From the NCBI GenBank assembly GCA_025934635.1, contig JAICWX010000187.1, positions 1 through 17,284 on the forward strand: 17,284 nt of DNA. Reading direction: 5' to 3'. Of this stretch, positions 5,552-14,156 are shown piece after piece. This DNA is from Streptosporangiaceae bacterium (GTDB lineage Bacteria > Actinomycetota > Actinomycetes > Streptosporangiales > Streptosporangiaceae). The first letter of the stretch is position 1, and each line of letters starts with the position of its first letter. A model generated the notes under the pieces. It was not told the DNA's origin. It made no database searches and saw only the letters and a program-made list of their open reading frames with translations. The translations under genes and the position numbers were made by a program.

Positions 5552-7659
5552 GGCGCCAGCACCCTGTCGACGACCTGGATGGTGGCGCGCATGCTGCTCA
5601 GCATCGCCTCGGTCGGCATATCGGCGTTGCCCTGGACCGCCTGACGGAACGCGGCAGCGTGGGCGCGGTGGCCCTTGTCGTGGCGGCCCTTCCAGCGGGT
5701 ACGGCCGTTTACCAGTACCGACCGGAAGTCATCGATGATCACCTGGTGCGATCCGGCGAGGACCTCGATGCGTTCCTTGCCCGCTACCGGCGGGGTACAG
5801 CCGTAGGCGATCGACGCGACCGATCCGTCCGCGAACCGCAGCGCCGCCACCACGCTGTCGTTCCCGGGGGGCACGTCCCTGCTCAGCAGGCCCGTGACGG
5901 CCTCGATGTCGGCGCCCACGAGCGCCTGCGCGGTGTCGATGAAATGGCACACCTCGCCGAGCAGGCGGCCGCCCTGGCGCCGGTCCAGGTACCAGTGGCC
6001 GTCCGGCACCTGGCCGGCGGCGACCCGGTAGACGACCAGCTTCGGCCCGTTCTCCGGCGCCAGCGCCTGCCGCGCGGCCAGCACGGCCGGCGCCCAGCGC
6101 CGGTTGAAGCCGATGGTGAGCTGGCACCCGGAGCCGCGCCAGGCCTTCTCGACCTCGTCCAGGCCGGCCAGGCTCAGCGCCACCGGCTTCTCGCACCACA
6201 CGTCTCGCCCGGCGGCCAGGGCCTGACAGGCCAGTTCCTGGTGGGTGTCGTGCGGGGTGGCGATCACGACCACGCCGACATCCGGATCGCCGATGACGGC
6301 GGCGGCGCCGCTGACCGCCTGCTCGAAGCCGTGCCGTTCGGCCGCCCGCCGCGCGGAGACGCCGCTGGCCGTGGCCACGGCTACGAACCGGGCAAAGCCG
6401 GCCTGCCGGAAGGCGGGCAGCAGCGTCCCGGCGGAAAACGCGCCGGCCCCGATCCAGCCGACCCCGGGCTCCGCGGCGCGGACCGCCTCGTCCCGGTCCG
6501 GGCGGGGACGCAGCCGGACCGGCCCGTCCGCGTCCGCGCCGGCGGGATAGGTCAGGCGGATGGCCAGGCAAGGTTCGGTCCGCTCGTCCAGCAGCCGGTA
6601 GGCCTCATCCGCGCCTTCGATGCCGAACGTCTGGGTGACCAGGTCGCCAACCTGCAACCGCCCGGCGGCGAGGAGGTCGAGCACCGCCTCCTGGTTCCGG
6701 CCCTCGGTCCAGCGGACCTGGCCGGCCGGGTAGTCCACCCCCCACGCCTCGTAGGACGGCTCGTACCGTCCCGGGCCGTAGGACCGGGCGAACAGCAGCG
6801 AGATCTCCCGCTCGTAGTACGGGGTCCGCTGCGGCGGCATGCCCACGTCGCCCACCATGACCACGCAGGCCCGGTCCCGGCACAGCGCGGGCGCCCGGGA
6901 CATCGGCCCGGCCGAGGAGTCCGCCGCGCAGACCAGCACGGCGTCCGCTCCCCGCCCCCGGGACCAGCGCAGGATCGCCGCGGTGGTGGCGTCGCCGGCC
7001 TCGTCCAGGGCGAGGACGCCGGACCTGGCCGCGGTGTCCCGGGCGTACCCGCCGGGGTCGATCCCGGCCACGTCGCACCCGGAGGCCATCGCCAGCCGGG
7101 CCGCGAGCTGGCCGATCAGCCCGAGGCCGAGCACCGCGACCTTCGAGCCCGGTCCGACCCCGGCCAGGCGCAGCGCATGCAGCGGGATGGACGCGAGGGT
7201 GGCGAACGCCGCGTCCTGTGCCGGGACCGTCTCCGGCACGACCGCGCAGAGCAGGCCGGGCACGGCCTGGAACTCGGCGTGGCTGGCCAGGCCGGCCCCG
7301 CCGGTGGCGACGAGCTGGCCGGGTGTGATTCCGTCGACGGCGGCGCCGACCTCCAGGGCCAGCCCGGCCGCGGAGTAGCCCAGCGGCACGTCGGAGGCGA
7401 GTCGGCTGCGGACCGCCTGGGCGGTGGCCGCGAGACCCTCGGCCCGGGCCTTGCGGGCCACCTGGCGGACCAGGTCCGGCCGGGCCCGGGCCTTGGCCAG
7501 CAGGCTCGACTGGGCCAGCGCGGTGACCGCCCGCTCGGTCCCCGGCGAGATCACCGAGGCCACGGTGCGGACCAGCACTTCGGTGGGGCCGATGGCGGGG
7601 CGAGGCACGTCGAGGACCTCGACGGGTCCGCCGCTGACCGGCTGGACGACTTGCTTCAT
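5548..7659 (-). CDS. Bi-domain oxidoreductase (MDR dehydrogenase + Gfo/Idh/MocA)
   Basis: The 703-residue fusion has two halves. Residues 1-370 resemble medium-chain (alcohol dehydrogenase-like) enzymes, with a nucleotide-binding GLGLIG (178-183). At the usual catalytic-zinc site the sequence is SVISPGTERA (35-44), with no Cys, and no GHE motif follows, so catalytic zinc binding is unlikely. Residues 396-703 are a Gfo/Idh/MocA oxidoreductase with a second dinucleotide motif GAGAFSAG (404-411), the family signature CEKPVAL (489-495) and a catalytic-type histidine in CHFIDTAQ (571-578). Proteins with this double architecture occur in polysaccharide loci, usually next to heparinase II/III-fold genes, as here; I know of no firmly assigned reaction. 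A redox step on a sugar, perhaps a hidden oxidation passed between two NAD sites, is inference. Its ATG follows the heparinase stop directly (TAAATG), with AGAGGGG upstream. Confidence 0.88.
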   Translation of the reverse strand: MKQVVQPVSGGPVEVLDVPRPAIGPTEVLVRTVASVISPGTERAVTALAQSSLLAKARARPDLVRQVARKARAEGLAATAQAVRSRLASDVPLGYSAAGLALEVGAAVDGITPGQLVATGGAGLASHAEFQAVPGLLCAVVPETVPAQDAAFATLASIPLHALRLAGVGPGSKVAVLGLGLIGQLAARLAMASGCDVAGIDPGGYARDTAARSGVLALDEAGDATTAAILRWSRGRGADAVLVCAADSSAGPMSRAPALCRDRACVVMVGDVGMPPQRTPYYEREISLLFARSYGPGRYEPSYEAWGVDYPAGQVRWTEGRNQEAVLDLLAAGRLQVGDLVTQTFGIEGADEAYRLLDERTEPCLAIRLTYPAGADADGPVRLRPRPDRDEAVRAAEPGVGWIGAGAFSAGTLLPAFRQAGFARFVAVATASGVSARRAAERHGFEQAVSGAAAVIGDPDVGVVVIATPHDTHQELACQALAAGRDVWCEKPVALSLAGLDEVEKAWRGSGCQLTIGFNRRWAPAVLAARQALAPENGPKLVVYRVAAGQVPDGHWYLDRRQGGRLLGEVCHFIDTAQALVGADIEAVTGLLSRDVPPGNDSVVAALRFADGSVASIAYGCTPPVAGKERIEVLAGSHQVIIDDFRSVLVNGRTRWKGRHDKGHRAHAAAFRQAVQGNADMPTEAMLSSMRATIQVVDRVLAP

Positions 7660-9360
7660 TTACGACCCCTCTGCGTGTGCGCCGCCCGCGGCGCGGCTCC
7701 AGGTGGTGGTGATCAGGACCGGCAGCGGCGCGTCCGCCCGGCAGGTCAGCACCGGCGCGTCGGTCCTGACCCCGAACCCGGCGGCGACCGGCCGGGACGC
7801 GGCCGTGAGCAGGACCGGGACGGTCGCGGTGACGGTCGCGGTGAAGGCGCCGGCCGGGCCGTAGAGGAAGGCCGTGTCCCCCGCGACCCGCGCGGACCAG
7901 CCCGGCGCGAGCTGCCAGCGGATGACGACCTCGGGCCGGCCGCGCCCGGTGACCGCGTCCTCGACGAGCAGGCCGCCGCCGGCGAGCGTCCACCGGCGGC
8001 GGTGCCGCGGGCGGCCGGGCAGGTGCCGGAACCCGTCGTGGACCGCCTCGCAGCGGATCCCGACCCGGCTGGCCTCGGCGGCGAGCCCGCTGACCCGGGC
8101 CCGCCGCCCGGCCCGGAACGTGCCCCAGACCTCGGTCGAGTCCGCCCCGTCTAGCTGCACGGTGCTGTGCGCGGCGGTGGACCGCTCGTAGCAGCGCACC
8201 GGCCCGGGCTCGTACGTGGACGTGCCGGTATCGGCCAGCAGCGGCACCCCGTCCACATGCACCAGGCAGCCGAACGTGTCGGCGTGCGCGTGGGCCGGCA
8301 GCGACTTCGGGCACGGCGCCCCGACGTCGGCCAGCAGGTGCCAGCCGCCCGCGGCCATCCGGACCAGCCCGGTGTCCGGCAGGACGAGCAGCGGTTCTCC
8401 TGGTTCTGGCCCCGGCTCCAGCGCGGCGAGCAGGGCTCGGTCCACCGGGTAGCCGTCGTTGAGCAGCGGGACCTGGCCGCCGGGGGTGAGCACGGCACCG
8501 AGCCAGCGCCGCATCGCGGCGATGGCCGCGGTGATCTCCGCAGGCGGCTCCCGGCCGGCCGCCCGGAGCAGCTCCGCCACGTCGATGAAGTCGGCGAGGA
8601 CCTGGCAGTGGTAGGCGGGCGCGCGCTCGAAGTGGCCGCCATCGCCGAGAACCTGCCGCCGGATCTGCCGCTCAAGCCGCCGCAGGGACCGCCGCAGCAG
8701 CCGCTCGTCGGCGAAGAAGACGGCCAGGCCGGTCACCGCCTTCAGCCCCTTGATCAGGTGGTTGCCGCCGACGTCGTACTCGAGGTGGCGGCGCAGGAAG
8801 CCGGCGTGGGCGGCCAGCGCGGCGGTGAAAGCCGGCTCGAGGTCGCCGCCGGCGACCAGGCCGCGGTGCAGCCCGCACCAGGACCAGGCGCGCAGGGCGG
8901 CGGGGTACGGATGCCAGGCGTCGTGGTGGCGGTAGCCGGCGTGAGCCTGCCAGGACCGCCAAAGCCGGGTGAAGTCGGCCCGCTCGCCCGGCGCTGTCCC
9001 GTCCGCGGCCAGGCCCCAGGCCCAGTCCCAGTAGTGCAGGTGGAAACGCCACAGCCGGGGTGCTTCGGCGTGCTGCCAGTCGTCGCCGAGCGAGCGGGTC
9101 ACGCCGAGCAGGGTGATCTTCCCGGCCCGCAGCTCGGACGGGGACGGCCAGCGAGCCGGGGCCAGCGCGTCCAGCGGGCGGAACGCGGCGGGCCAGCCGA
9201 CCGCGGCCGCGGGATCCGGGCCGGGCAGGAGCCGGCCGGCGGCGCTGGAAAACCGGGTCAGTCCGGCCCGCTGGACGCGCAGCCGGGCCCGGTGCGCCGC
9301 CTGGCCGGGGCTCAGGTGGATAACGGTGCGACTGAACCGGGCCAGTTCCGCAGCGGTCAT
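7660..9360 (-). CDS. Heparinase II/III family protein (polysaccharide lyase fold)
   Basis: The 566-residue protein has an N-terminal alpha/alpha-toroid region (about 90-330) with WRFHLHYWDW (104-113), GGNHLIKG (198-205) and ERAPAYHCQ (245-253). A C-terminal beta-sandwich region follows, with PAHAHADTF (355-363) and ADTGTSTYEPGPVRCYERST (376-395). The Asn-His, Tyr-His and HAHAD elements correspond to catalytic and metal-site positions of heparinase II/III and alginate lyases. No N-terminal signal peptide is visible: the start is MTAAELARFSRTV and has no hydrophobic stretch. It should therefore be cytoplasmic, which is odd for a lyase and suggests a role in making or editing lipid-linked glycan rather than degrading secreted polymer. 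The ATG overlaps the upstream SDR stop as ATGA. Pairing with the two-domain oxidoreductase is a recurring arrangement in EPS loci. The substrate is unknown. Confidence 0.88.
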   Translation of the reverse strand: MTAAELARFSRTVIHLSPGQAAHRARLRVQRAGLTRFSSAAGRLLPGPDPAAAVGWPAAFRPLDALAPARWPSPSELRAGKITLLGVTRSLGDDWQHAEAPRLWRFHLHYWDWAWGLAADGTAPGERADFTRLWRSWQAHAGYRHHDAWHPYPAALRAWSWCGLHRGLVAGGDLEPAFTAALAAHAGFLRRHLEYDVGGNHLIKGLKAVTGLAVFFADERLLRRSLRRLERQIRRQVLGDGGHFERAPAYHCQVLADFIDVAELLRAAGREPPAEITAAIAAMRRWLGAVLTPGGQVPLLNDGYPVDRALLAALEPGPEPGEPLLVLPDTGLVRMAAGGWHLLADVGAPCPKSLPAHAHADTFGCLVHVDGVPLLADTGTSTYEPGPVRCYERSTAAHSTVQLDGADSTEVWGTFRAGRRARVSGLAAEASRVGIRCEAVHDGFRHLPGRPRHRRRWTLAGGGLLVEDAVTGRGRPEVVIRWQLAPGWSARVAGDTAFLYGPAGAFTATVTATVPVLLTAASRPVAAGFGVRTDAPVLTCRADAPLPVLITTTWSRAAGGAHAEGS

Positions 9361-10238
9361 GACCTCAGTCCCAGCAGGCGGGCTTCGTCGGCGATGCCGT
9401 CGGCGAACGGGCGCGGCGCGTAGCCCAGGTCACGGATCGTGTCCTCGATCGCGAACGCCTTGTCCTCGCCGAGGCGCAGCAGTTGCTCGGCCCGCAGCCG
9501 CGGGCGGCGGCTGACCCGCTCGTAGCCGCGGGCCAGCGGCACCAGCGGCGCCAGCGGGACCGGCAGCAGCCGGGTCCGGCGGCCCACCGCGCGGGCACAG
9601 GTCCGCAGCAATTCACCGAACGGGATGGGTTCGGGTCCCGCCACGTTATACAGCCCCCCGGCCGAGACGGGGCACTGGGCCGCGGCCAGCACGGCACCGG
9701 CCACGTCCGCCACGTGCACCGGCTGGTGCAGGCAGCCGCCCGTGGCCGGGACCGGCAGCACGGGCGTCTTCGCCAGCAGCCGCAGCAGCCGGGACAAGTT
9801 ACGGTCGCCGGCGTCGCCGTAGATCATCGTCGGGCGCAGGATCGTCCAGTCCAGCGCGGAGCGGCGGATCTGCTCCTCCGCGGCCAGCCGGACCTGTTTG
9901 GTCGGCGGGTGCAGAGTGGTGGTCACCGCGGTGGTGGAGACGAACACGGCCCGCTTGAACCCGGCCCCCTCGGCGGCGGCCACGATGGCCGGGCCATGCC
10001 CGAAGCCCAGCGAGGCCAGGCAGACCAGGACGTCGCAGCCGCCCGCCGCGGCGAACGCCTCGTCCAGGCCGGCCGGGTCGCCGAGATCCCCGGCGGCCGG
10101 CCGCGCGCCGCGGGCCGTCACCGTGCCCGCGGCGGCCGCGCTCCGGGCCAGCGCCAGCACCTGGTGGCCCTCGCGGGCCGCCGCCCTGAGCACGTATCCG
10201 CCCAGGAAGCCGCTCCCGCCGAGGACGAAGAGCTTCAC
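9357..10238 (-). CDS. Atypical NAD(P)-binding SDR (epimerase/dehydratase-like)
   Basis: This 293-residue Rossmann protein has the dinucleotide-binding GGSGFLG (7-13), STTAV (101-105) and LRPTMIYGD (134-142). The usual Tyr-x3-Lys catalytic pair is not found: the corresponding region reads HPPTKQVRLAAEE (110-122), with a Lys but no Tyr at the expected spacing. It therefore belongs with atypical SDRs (NmrA or NDUFA9-like), whose members may bind cofactor without standard epimerase chemistry. Position in the operon suggests nucleotide-sugar or lipid-linked sugar reduction, for example of the 4-keto product of the CapD-type dehydratase, but the missing Tyr argues for caution. The GTG at 10238 is chosen because it overlaps the glycosyltransferase stop as GTGA and follows GGGGGA; the longer open frame upstream is shadow sequence. 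Confidence 0.84.
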   Translation of the reverse strand: MKLFVLGGSGFLGGYVLRAAAREGHQVLALARSAAAAGTVTARGARPAAGDLGDPAGLDEAFAAAGGCDVLVCLASLGFGHGPAIVAAAEGAGFKRAVFVSTTAVTTTLHPPTKQVRLAAEEQIRRSALDWTILRPTMIYGDAGDRNLSRLLRLLAKTPVLPVPATGGCLHQPVHVADVAGAVLAAAQCPVSAGGLYNVAGPEPIPFGELLRTCARAVGRRTRLLPVPLAPLVPLARGYERVSRRPRLRAEQLLRLGEDKAFAIEDTIRDLGYAPRPFADGIADEARLLGLRS

Positions 10239-11458
10239 CTTCGGTCCCCCAGGAGCTTGCGGTAGTTCCGGGCCAGGGTGCCCCGGTCGAAGTACTTCTC
10301 CACGTAGCAGCGGCCCCGCCGCCCCATCTCCGCCCGGCGGGCCGGGTCGGCGGCCAGCGCCCGGACCGCCTCGGCCAGGGCCGCGCTGTCCCCGGGCGGC
10401 ACGACGGACCCTCCCGCCTCGCGCAGGATCTGCGCGGCCTCGCCGGCCAGCGCGCCCACGACAGGTTTGCCCGCGGCCAGGCACTCGAACATCTTCGACG
10501 GGATGAACGAGGAGAACAGCGGCACGTCCCGCAGCGGGACCAGGCAGATGTCGGCCGCGGCCAGCAGCGCCGGGACATGCTCGTGCGGCACGCCGGGCCG
10601 CAGGGTGACGTGGCCGAGCCCGCCTTCGGCGACCCGCTGCTCCAGCCGCGGCTTGTCCGCGCCCTCGCCGACGAACGCGAACCTGATGGCCGGGTCACCG
10701 CCCAGGCGGCCCGCGGCGTCGGCCACCGCGGTAAGCCCCTGGGAGATACCGTGGGTACCGGCGTAGAGCACCAGGCAGTCGCCGGGGCCGGCGCCGAGGG
10801 CGGCCCGCAGCTCAGGATCGGCCGCGGCGTCCGGGTCGAACTCCGCCGGATTCACCCCGTTGCGGATGGTGTGCACCTTGCCGGCCGGCACGCCGCGGCC
10901 GATCAGGTTGGCGCGGAACCCGATGCTGACCACGACCACGGTGTCGGCCGCCGCGTACGCGGCCAGTTCCAGCCGTTCCAGCAGCCAGATCAGCGGGCGG
11001 CTGGTCAGCACGCCGAGCTCGGTGAAGATGGCCGGCCACAGGTCGCGGATCTCCACCACCAGCCGGGCGCGCTTGAGCCGGGCCAGCAGCCAGCCCGCGC
11101 CGACGGAGAAGAAGGTGGGCGAGGAGACCACCACCACGTCGGCCGGGCCGCTGGCTCGCGCGCCGAGCAATACGGCGCTGGCCATGAAGCTCAGGTGGCC
11201 CAGGGTCTTGCGGGCTACCCCCTCGTTCGGGGTGGCGTACAGACAGGTGCGCAGCACCCGGTAGCCATCACGCCGCTCGCGGCGCCGGATGGCGCCGCGG
11301 TACCGCGGCGGGATCACCCCGGTCGGATGGTTCGGCATGCCGGTGAGCACGGTGACCTCGTCGCCGCCGGCGGCCCAGGCCGCCGCCAGGCCGGACAGGC
11401 GGGCCTGCGGCGCCCCGGTCTCGGGCGGGAAGTAGTGGGTGACGATGAGGATCTTCAC
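10235..11458 (-). CDS. GT4 family glycosyltransferase, WbuB-like
   Basis: The 407-residue retaining GT-B enzyme shows THYFPPETGAPQAR (7-20), MPNHPTG (41-47), EIRDLWP (136-142), IRNGV (198-202), the donor-site FVGEG (262-266) and SKMFECLAAGKPVV (321-334) with an acidic residue at 340. The PPETGA and RDLWP blocks are characteristic of the WbuB group, whose studied members are assigned to transfer N-acetyl-fucosamine-type sugars in O-antigen synthesis. The donor here is not proven, but that would match the deoxy-amino sugar made by a CapD-type dehydratase. The GTG at 11458 overlaps the stop of the initiating transferase gene (GTGA), with GGGGAGG about 10 bases upstream. It is the only classical glycosyltransferase in the window. 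It is expected on the cytoplasmic face of the membrane. Confidence 0.9.
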   Translation of the reverse strand: MKILIVTHYFPPETGAPQARLSGLAAAWAAGGDEVTVLTGMPNHPTGVIPPRYRGAIRRRERRDGYRVLRTCLYATPNEGVARKTLGHLSFMASAVLLGARASGPADVVVVSSPTFFSVGAGWLLARLKRARLVVEIRDLWPAIFTELGVLTSRPLIWLLERLELAAYAAADTVVVVSIGFRANLIGRGVPAGKVHTIRNGVNPAEFDPDAAADPELRAALGAGPGDCLVLYAGTHGISQGLTAVADAAGRLGGDPAIRFAFVGEGADKPRLEQRVAEGGLGHVTLRPGVPHEHVPALLAAADICLVPLRDVPLFSSFIPSKMFECLAAGKPVVGALAGEAAQILREAGGSVVPPGDSAALAEAVRALAADPARRAEMGRRGRCYVEKYFDRGTLARNYRKLLGDRR

Positions 11459-12474
11459 GCCGCGGCCGCCTCCCCGCGGGCGGCGCGGATGGCGAGCAGC
11501 GCCGGCGATCTCAGGTAGGCCAGCACGACCCACGCCCCGGCCAGGTCGGCGGCGGCGCGCAGCACCGGCTGCCCGGTCAGGCTGACCGCGCCGAGGCCGC
11601 TGAGCAGGGCCGTGGTGGCCGCGGTCGTCGCCGCCACCCGCTGGTGCGACCACCCGGCGTCGCACCAGCGCTGGTAGACGTGGCTGCGATGCGACTCGGA
11701 CCAGCGCTCGCCAGCCCGGATGCGCCGCTGCAGCGTCCAGGCCGTGTCGGCGACGTAGAGGACCAGCGGGCCGCCGGCGGCCTCGACCGGGACCCCCTGC
11801 AGGACCGCGAACGCGGCCAGCGTGGCCAGCACCGCGCCCAGCGCGTAGCTGCCCGCGTCGCCGAGGAACACCCGGGCCCGGCCGGCGTTCCACGGCAGGA
11901 AGGCGAGCGCGCCCGCGGCCACCGCCGCGCCCGCCGGGACCAGGAACCCGTCGTGCTGCCACCACCCCACGGCGGCGTAGACCAGGCCGGCGAGCAGCGC
12001 GTGCGCCCCGGAGATGCCGTTGACGCCGTCCATGAAGTTGAAGGCGTTCACGAACCCGGTGATCCACGCGGTGCACAGCACGACCAGCAGCGCCAGCACC
12101 GACATGGGCGCGGCCAGGCCGCTGACCAGCAGCACGGCGATCATCAGGGCACCGCTGGCCTGAAGGGCCAGCCGTCCTCGGACGGTCAGGCCGCGGACGT
12201 CCTCGGCCGTCCCGAGCATCCCGAACGTGGCCACGGCCAAGACGAAGAACGTCATGTCGAGACCGCCGATCAGGCCCGCCGCGACCAGCAGCCCGGCGGC
12301 GACGGGGATCCCCCCGCCGCGCGGGGTCGGCACGACGTGCGAAGAACGGTGCCCGGGCACGTCGACGACGGCCGCCCGCCGCAGCAGCGGAATCGCCAAG
12401 GCCTCGGTCCCGGCGACCACCGCACCGCACGCGGTGACGGCGAGCACCGTGGTAAGCCCCTCCGACATGGGCAT
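11455..12474 (-). CDS. MraY/WecA-family undecaprenyl-phosphate sugar-1-phosphate transferase (WbpL-like)
   Basis: The 339-residue polytopic membrane enzyme has DVPGHRSSHVVPTPRGGG (38-55), NAFNFMDGVNG (143-153, the Asn/Asp Mg-binding motif), FLGDAGSY (203-210) and SHRSHVYQR (261-269, the HRxHxYQR loop). It moves a HexNAc-1-phosphate from a UDP-sugar to undecaprenyl phosphate and so starts the repeat unit. The usual DD pair after the second helix reads ED (91-92). The ATG at 12474 is preferred because AAGG lies about 7 bases upstream; a GTG at 12498 would add 8 residues but has no ribosome binding site. It opens the tightly overlapping gene chain, 50 bases after the Wzc gene. Membership of the WbpL branch rather than MraY proper is judged from the short HxH loop and from context. 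Confidence 0.92.
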   Translation of the reverse strand: MPMSEGLTTVLAVTACGAVVAGTEALAIPLLRRAAVVDVPGHRSSHVVPTPRGGGIPVAAGLLVAAGLIGGLDMTFFVLAVATFGMLGTAEDVRGLTVRGRLALQASGALMIAVLLVSGLAAPMSVLALLVVLCTAWITGFVNAFNFMDGVNGISGAHALLAGLVYAAVGWWQHDGFLVPAGAAVAAGALAFLPWNAGRARVFLGDAGSYALGAVLATLAAFAVLQGVPVEAAGGPLVLYVADTAWTLQRRIRAGERWSESHRSHVYQRWCDAGWSHQRVAATTAATTALLSGLGAVSLTGQPVLRAAADLAGAWVVLAYLRSPALLAIRAARGEAAAA

Positions 12475-12524
12475 GCCAGCACCTTCCCCCCAAGGCACGA
12501 AAACTGGCCGGCGCGCTACCCGGC

Positions 12525-14156
12525 TCAGGCCGGGTCAGAGTGAGATGCGGCTCCCAGCTTGCTGTTCCCGTTCGGGTGCTCCGCGTCGGCCTCCGCTGTC
12601 TCCCTTGGCTCGTACGCCTTGTACTCGTGCCGCCCGTGGCCGTAGGTGTATCCGTAGCTATAGCCGTACCCGTAGCCGTACTCGCGGCTGGTCTGCTTCG
12701 TCACCTTGTTCAGCACGATGCCCAGGATCGTGGCACCGACCTGGTCCAGCTTCTCCGCGGCCCGGTGCAGGTCACCTCGCCGGGTCTGGCCCGCGGCGGC
12801 CAGCATCAGCGTGGCGTCCGCGTACTGGGACAAGATCGCGGCGTCGGTGACGGGCAGCACCGGCGGGCTGTCGATGAGCACCAGGTCGAACTGGTCGCGG
12901 AGCTGGCCGAAGATGTCCCGCACCTGGTCGCCGTTGAGCAGTTCGGCCGGGTTCGGCGGGATGGGGCCAGCCGGGAGCAGGGTGAGCCGGTCGATCCCCG
13001 AGACCGGTACCAGCGCCTGTTCCAGCGTGTGCTCGCCGAGCAGGATGCTGGTCAGGCCGACCCGCTCGTCGAGCCCGAAGAACTCGCCGATCTTGGGCCG
13101 CCGCAGGTCGCACGAGACGAGTAGGACCCGCTCGCCGGCCTGGGCGAAGACCACGCCCAGGTTGGCCAGGGTGGAGGTCTTGCCGTCGCCGACCGCCGGG
13201 CTGGTCACCACGATCACCCGCAGCTGCCGCTCCTGCCGGGCGAACTGCAGCGAGGTGCGCAGCGATCGGTATGCCTCGGCGGCCGGTGAACTCGGCTCGG
13301 CCACCACCGCGACCGTCGGCCCCGGCCGCCGCCCCGCGGGCACCAGCGGGGCCATCGCTAGCACCGGCGCTCCCCCCGCGCGCTCGGCCGCGTCCTTGGA
13401 CGCCAGCCGGTCGTCCAGGCTTTCCAGCAGGAACGCCGCGCCCAGGCCGAGGGCGAGCCCCGCGACCAGGCCGAGCAGCGCATCCTGAACCGGTTTGGGC
13501 GAGCTCGGCGCCGCCGGCGTCTGCGCGGGGGTGACCAGCGCCACCTCGCCGGTGTTGACCGCCCCGCTGACCTCCATCTGGGCCAGCTGCTCCTTCAGCA
13601 CCGCCTCCTGGTTGAGCAGTGCCGACGCTGCCGGGGAGGTGATATTGCGACCGAGGGACCTGATCTGGTTCCCCAGCGTGGAGATCTGCGACCGCAGCTG
13701 CGCCTCGGCACTGGCCAGGCTGTTGCTCGTCACCTGCTGGCGGTACTGTACGAACGCGCCCGCGTACAGGTTCGCGATGCGGGCCGCCCGGGACGGCACC
13801 CGGCTCGTGGCAGTGATCGCGATCACGTTCGTCTGGCCCACCTGCGTAGCCTTGACTGCCGGGGCGCTGCCGAGCTTGGCGCGTACCGCCTGCACCACGG
13901 GGGCGCTGGTGACCAGTTGCAGCTCGGTGGCCACGTCGGTCTGGGTGACCGGCTGCGGGGTGGTGCCCGCGGTGGCCGCGGTGACCGACGGCTGCACGAG
14001 AAGCTGCGCCGTGGCCGAGTACTGCTTGTGCGAAGTCAGCGAGAGCGCGAGGCTGGCGGCGAGCCCGAGCAGGGTGATCGACACCACCCACCATTTCCTG
14101 CGGCGCAGGACATGGAGGTATGCACGAAAGGACGGCTCGGTGCCGGGTTCGGTCAT
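12525..14156 (-). CDS. Wzz-domain BY-kinase (Wzc-like polysaccharide tyrosine autokinase)
   Basis: The 543-residue protein combines a Wzz chain-length domain with a bacterial tyrosine kinase. Membrane helices lie at about 23-41 and 225-245. The kinase has EAYRSLRTSL (294-303), Walker A SPAVGDGKTS (319-328), Walker A' VSCDLRRP (347-354) and Walker B DLVLIDSPP (424-432). The C-terminal tail carries nine tyrosines between 493 and 515, mostly as alternating Tyr-Gly, the expected autophosphorylation cluster. The codons form a degenerate hexamer run (about 12620-12690), which could change length by slippage. Cycles of phosphorylation and dephosphorylation control chain length and export; the divergent phosphatase gene beside it is the natural partner. 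The ATG at 14156 has only a weak ribosome binding site. Its first 130 residues are mirrored in the mini-Wzz at 1706-1906. Confidence 0.93.
   Translation of the reverse strand: MTEPGTEPSFRAYLHVLRRRKWWVVSITLLGLAASLALSLTSHKQYSATAQLLVQPSVTAATAGTTPQPVTQTDVATELQLVTSAPVVQAVRAKLGSAPAVKATQVGQTNVIAITATSRVPSRAARIANLYAGAFVQYRQQVTSNSLASAEAQLRSQISTLGNQIRSLGRNITSPAASALLNQEAVLKEQLAQMEVSGAVNTGEVALVTPAQTPAAPSSPKPVQDALLGLVAGLALGLGAAFLLESLDDRLASKDAAERAGGAPVLAMAPLVPAGRRPGPTVAVVAEPSSPAAEAYRSLRTSLQFARQERQLRVIVVTSPAVGDGKTSTLANLGVVFAQAGERVLLVSCDLRRPKIGEFFGLDERVGLTSILLGEHTLEQALVPVSGIDRLTLLPAGPIPPNPAELLNGDQVRDIFGQLRDQFDLVLIDSPPVLPVTDAAILSQYADATLMLAAAGQTRRGDLHRAAEKLDQVGATILGIVLNKVTKQTSREYGYGYGYSYGYTYGHGRHEYKAYEPRETAEADAEHPNGNSKLGAASHSDPA

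Noticed and set aside
5479..8154. Very long plus-strand open frame (891 codons)
   Set aside because: It lies opposite the well-supported oxidoreductase and heparinase-fold genes; its translation is Arg/Gly/Pro/Asp-rich with no domain, a usual artefact of high-GC coding DNA.
10239..10484. Longer start of the SDR gene
   Set aside because: The Rossmann GGSGFLG motif belongs at the N terminus and begins right after the GTG at 10238; the upstream part is shadow of the GT4 gene.
11459..12493. Open frame fusing the GT4 glycosyltransferase to 345 upstream residues
   Set aside because: The upstream part is an Arg/Gly-rich shadow of the MraY-fold gene; GT4 proteins begin at the KILIVTHYFPPE segment.
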